Part shown: in pieces, positions 4,804-7,323 of the stretch
Position numbering within the stretch: the first letter of the stretch is position 1
How the letters are laid out: each line of letters starts with the position of its first letter
DNA from: CAUZSN01 sp963582345
GTDB taxonomy: Bacteria; Planctomycetota; Planctomycetia; Planctomycetales; Planctomycetaceae
Assembly: GCA_963582345.1 (NCBI GenBank)
Contig: CAUZSN010000128.1
Span: 1 to 7,323 of the forward strand
Direction of reading: 5' to 3'
Length of the DNA: 7,323 nucleotides
Made by a program: the position numbers and the translations under genes
The notes under the pieces: model-generated
What the model was told of the DNA's origin: nothing
The model's input: the letters and a program-made list of their open reading frames with translations, nothing else
Databases searched by the model: none

Positions 4804-6029
4804 AGAGCTTTGGCTTCAGCACTAGGACCATCGAGCACACAGATGTGGCCATCATTGGCGGTGGAATTGTTGGATTAGCCACCGCGTACCGATTTCAGGA
4901 ACGATTTCCGAGTCATCAGGTCATCGTTTTGGAAAAAGAGTCCCAATTGGCCTATCATCAAACGGGGCATAATTCGGGCGTTTTGCATTCCGGAATTTAT
5001 TACAAACCGGGCTCGTTGCGGGCCGTTAATTGTCGAGAAGGTAAATTGGCCATGCAGGAATTCTGCCAGCAAGAAGGGATTCCTTTCGAGCTGTGCGGAA
5101 AAGTCATCGTCGCGGTCGATGACTCGGAACTTCTGAACCTGACACGCATTTTTGAACGCGGGCAGGCCAATGGCATTAAATGCGAATTGATCAGCCGCGA
5201 ACGGTTGTCGCAGTTAGAGCCACACGCAGTAGGTGTCCAGGCCATCCACGTGCCAGAAGCGGGCATCGTCGACTTTAAGCAGGTCTGCATTCGTATGGCC
5301 GAACGTATTCGAGAGGCTGGTGGAACGATTCTCACCGGTGCCAAGGTCAAAGGAATGCAGCACCAGGACAAACGCGTCGTCGTCCAGACCGCAGTTGGAG
5401 ATGTAGAAGCAGATTGCGTCGTCAATTGCGCTGGACTGCACTGTGACCGAGTCATGCGGTTGAGCGGACAAAGACCGGAAGCAAAGATTGTCCCATTCCG
5501 AGGCGAGTACTACAAGCTAAAACCAGAATTCGAATATCTGTGTCGGACACTGATCTATCCCGTCCCAGATCCAAAATTTCCATTTCTGGGCGCACATTTC
5601 ACTAAGATGATCCATGGCGGCGTTGAATGCGGTCCAAATGCCGTCTTGGCATTCTCCCGAGAAGGATATCGCAAACGCGATATCAATATGATCGACTTGT
5701 TTGAATCGCTGACATATTGCGGCTTCATCCGTATGGCGGCCAAGCACTGGCGGATCGGTTGCAGGGAAATGTGGCGATCATTCTGCAAAGAGTCATTTGT
5801 CAAGGCCTTACAGAGATTATTGCCTGAGATCCGCAGCGAACACCTGAAATCCGCTCCAGCTGGCGTTCGGGCCCAGGCTCTCGGTCGCGATGGAGAACTA
5901 CTCGACGATTTTCTGGTTCAGGAGAGTGATAATATCATCAACATTGGCAATGCTCCTTCACCCGCGGCGACTGCGTCGTTAAACGTTGGTCGCTTGATCG
6001 TCGAAAAACTTGCAACGCGATTCTTATAA
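4800..6029 (+). CDS. lhgO: L-2-hydroxyglutarate oxidase (FAD-dependent, DAO family)
   Basis: This 409-residue protein is close to the usual length for LhgO/L2HGDH. It oxidises L-2-hydroxyglutarate to 2-oxoglutarate using FAD; E. coli LhgO is membrane-associated and passes electrons to the respiratory chain. The N-terminal Rossmann dinucleotide motif is IIGGGIVGLATA (18-29), with an acidic residue E45 at the end of the second strand. The segment HQTGHNSGVLHSGIYY (53-68) is the family signature near the flavin. Further conserved blocks are PFRGEYYKL (232-240), YPVPDPKFPFLGAHFT (253-268), GPNAVLAF (278-285), GVRAQALG (355-362) and GNAPSPAATAS (383-393), the last being the C-terminal FAD-binding part. 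No key motif is missing, so it looks intact. The ATG overlaps the stop of the broken cyclophilin-like gene. A second 2-hydroxyacid enzyme follows 124 bases downstream. Confidence 0.94.
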   Translation: MKSFGFSTRTIEHTDVAIIGGGIVGLATAYRFQERFPSHQVIVLEKESQLAYHQTGHNSGVLHSGIYYKPGSLRAVNCREGKLAMQEFCQQEGIPFELCGKVIVAVDDSELLNLTRIFERGQANGIKCELISRERLSQLEPHAVGVQAIHVPEAGIVDFKQVCIRMAERIREAGGTILTGAKVKGMQHQDKRVVVQTAVGDVEADCVVNCAGLHCDRVMRLSGQRPEAKIVPFRGEYYKLKPEFEYLCRTLIYPVPDPKFPFLGAHFTKMIHGGVECGPNAVLAFSREGYRKRDINMIDLFESLTYCGFIRMAAKHWRIGCREMWRSFCKESFVKALQRLLPEIRSEHLKSAPAGVRAQALGRDGELLDDFLVQESDNIINIGNAPSPAATASLNVGRLIVEKLATRFL

Positions 6030-6032
6030 TTA

Positions 6033-6064
6033 AACGCCGGCGCCATGCAAACGGTGGTGTTTTT
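6033..6064 (+). terminator. Possible weak terminator after lhgO
   Basis: AACGCC (6033-6038) can pair with GGTGTT (6056-6061), with one G-T wobble, around a 17-base loop, and the second arm runs into five T residues (6060-6064). It starts four bases after the lhgO stop. The loop is long and the stem short, so this is a weak candidate; partial read-through to the downstream dehydrogenase gene is possible. Confidence 0.25.
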
Positions 6065-6153
6065 GCGAGTACAGTTGACGTATTACCGTAGACTCTCGAA
6101 CTTGGAATTCTGACCTACGATTCGACACTTTCAAGTTTCAGAATTTTCCAAAC

Positions 6154-7233
6154 ATGACCCAGGTCGAAACGCACAATTATCCAGTCGAACGCCTGACGGA
6201 ATTTTGTGTACGGGTCTTCCAATACTATGGCGTACCTGCAGACGAGGCTCAGCAGGCAGCGCACGTTTTGGCCTTGGGCGATTTGCGCGGAATCGATTCG
6301 CACGGCATCGCACGACTGCAGTCGTATTGTAGTATGCTCTCCGCCGGGAGAATCAATCCGAAGCCAAACATCACCATCCTCCGAGAAACCGCCAGCACGG
6401 CAACTGTTGACGGTGACAACGGATTGGGGCTGGTGGTCGGCCCCAAGGCAAATAGAATCGCTATGGACAAAGCCGACGATGTTGGCACTGGTTGGGTGGC
6501 GGTTCACGGCAGCAACCATTATGGCATTTCCGGTTATTACGTGTTAGAAGCGCTTCAACGAGAGCAGATTGGTTTGGCATTGACCAACTCAACTCGCATC
6601 GTTGCACCGCTGTGGGGTGCCGAACGCATGCTCGGTACCAATCCGATCGCTATCGCGTTTTTGGGTTGTGACGAGCCTCCGATTGTGATCGACATGGCCT
6701 CGTCGGCGGCCGCATTCGGAAAACTTGAAATGGCTGTGCGCAAAAATCAGCCGATTCCGGACGGTTGGGCCATCGACATTGACGGAATTTCGACCAACAA
6801 CCCAAACGGAATGATTGACGGCGGTGCTATGTTACCACTGGGATCGGATCGCGAACGAGGCGGACACAAAGGGTATTGTTTGGGTGCGATGATTGACATT
6901 CTATGCGGTCCGCTCAGCGGGGCCAACTGGGGACCGTTCACACATCCGTTCACCCTAGGCCACCCCGAACCGGCACGGCAAGTCGGAATCGGGCTAGGCC
7001 ACTTTTTCGGAGCTATGCGTGTCGACGCTTTTACTGATCCGGATGAATTCAAACGCCAAGTCGATGATTGGATCCGAACATTCCGTGCCACAAAGCCGGC
7101 GCCGGGAACTAACGGTCCTCTGATTCCTGGCGATCCGGAACGCATTCGCAGCACGAAAGGAATTCCGCTCGTTCAGGCGGTGACTGATGACCTGCGAGAA
7201 ATTTCGAAGCAGACTGGAATCGCGTTCGATTGA
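6154..7233 (+). CDS. Malate/L-lactate dehydrogenase-family NAD(P)-dependent oxidoreductase (Ldh_2)
   Basis: This 359-residue protein matches the Ldh_2 family, NAD(P)-dependent 2-hydroxyacid dehydrogenases with a fold distinct from classical LDH/MDH. Known members act on malate, L-lactate, ureidoglycolate, sulfolactate or 2,3-diketogulonate. The N-terminal motif DLRGIDSHGIARLQSY (43-58) carries the conserved Arg45 and His50 of the active-site region. Other family blocks are VHGSNHYGISGYY (117-129, with H118 and H122), LGTNPIAIAF (160-169) and IDMASSAAAFGK (179-190). The segment ERGGHKGYCLGAMIDILCG matches the conserved C-terminal cofactor/substrate region, and IPGDPE near the end is also typical. 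The substrate cannot be read from the sequence. There is no clear Shine-Dalgarno before the ATG, but it is the first good start and gives standard length. It is on the same strand as lhgO, 124 bases downstream, so shared transcription is possible but not certain. Confidence 0.92.
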   Translation: MTQVETHNYPVERLTEFCVRVFQYYGVPADEAQQAAHVLALGDLRGIDSHGIARLQSYCSMLSAGRINPKPNITILRETASTATVDGDNGLGLVVGPKANRIAMDKADDVGTGWVAVHGSNHYGISGYYVLEALQREQIGLALTNSTRIVAPLWGAERMLGTNPIAIAFLGCDEPPIVIDMASSAAAFGKLEMAVRKNQPIPDGWAIDIDGISTNNPNGMIDGGAMLPLGSDRERGGHKGYCLGAMIDILCGPLSGANWGPFTHPFTLGHPEPARQVGIGLGHFFGAMRVDAFTDPDEFKRQVDDWIRTFRATKPAPGTNGPLIPGDPERIRSTKGIPLVQAVTDDLREISKQTGIAFD

Positions 7234-7323
7234 GGGACTATAAGTTCTCTCCTCGCTGTCACATCCCGCTTAATGGTTTGTCTCGCCACAGTCAATTCGC
7301 AAAATGTGACGAGATCGAGTTGC
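7234..7323. other. Non-coding right edge
   Basis: These 90 bases follow the dehydrogenase stop and contain no visible gene. GTCACAT (7258-7264) and ATGTGAC (7304-7310) are perfectly complementary around a 39-base loop, and CTCG (7252-7255) could extend the pairing with CGAG (7310-7313). No T-run follows inside the window, so it cannot be called a terminator. Confidence 0.3.

Noticed and set aside
4578..4838. Minus-strand open frame of 86 codons
   Set aside because: It is antisense to the cyclophilin-like remnant and the start of lhgO, both of which have recognisable family sequence.
5000..5455. Minus-strand open frame of 151 codons
   Set aside because: Antisense shadow of lhgO; Ser/Thr/Pro-rich with no motif.
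6747..7154. Minus-strand open frame of 135 codons
   Set aside because: Antisense shadow of the Ldh_2 dehydrogenase gene.

Overview
The window looks like ordinary chromosomal sequence from a Planctomycetota bacterium, probably a Pirellulaceae-type lineage. This is inferred from the gene types (ECF sigma/anti-sigma pair with an FmdB-like zinc ribbon and a GNAT protein, GT9 glycosyltransferase, HTH_34-type regulator), moderate GC content, loose gene packing and mostly weak Shine-Dalgarno sequences. No rRNA, tRNA, CRISPR array, insertion sequence, integrase or phage gene was seen.

Layout. Positions 1-1932 hold a tight minus-strand cluster, read right to left: an ECF sigma factor, an overlapping membrane-anchored zinc-finger anti-sigma factor, a small FmdB-type zinc-ribbon protein, and a GNAT-like acetyltransferase that runs off the left edge. 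The sigma and anti-sigma genes overlap by 11 bases, and the following gaps are about 12 bases each, so this is very likely one operon. Positions 1942-2610 contain no confident gene, only ambiguous short ORFs on both strands and some dyads. Positions 2611-2997 encode a small winged-helix regulator on the minus strand. Its 221-base upstream region holds a perfect 7+7 palindrome inside a larger foldable structure. Positions 3219-4307 encode a heptosyltransferase-like GT9 enzyme, also on the minus strand.

A divergent spacer (4308-4495) separates this from a plus-strand group: a broken cyclophilin-like (TM1367-type) gene, L-2-hydroxyglutarate oxidase (lhgO), and an Ldh_2-family malate/L-lactate-type dehydrogenase. 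The last two both act on 2-hydroxyacid/2-oxoacid chemistry and may belong to one metabolic unit.

The most notable observation is in the cyclophilin-like gene at 4496-4803. Its N-terminal part reads in one frame up to the YWP motif. The conserved C-terminal part then continues in another frame and ends in an ATGA overlap with lhgO. The roughly 21 residues between them, which in relatives carry the FFGxTP motif, are missing. This is best explained by an internal, frame-disrupting deletion. No convincing novel multi-gene system was found; other points of interest are candidate regulatory structures and one unexplained intergenic region.
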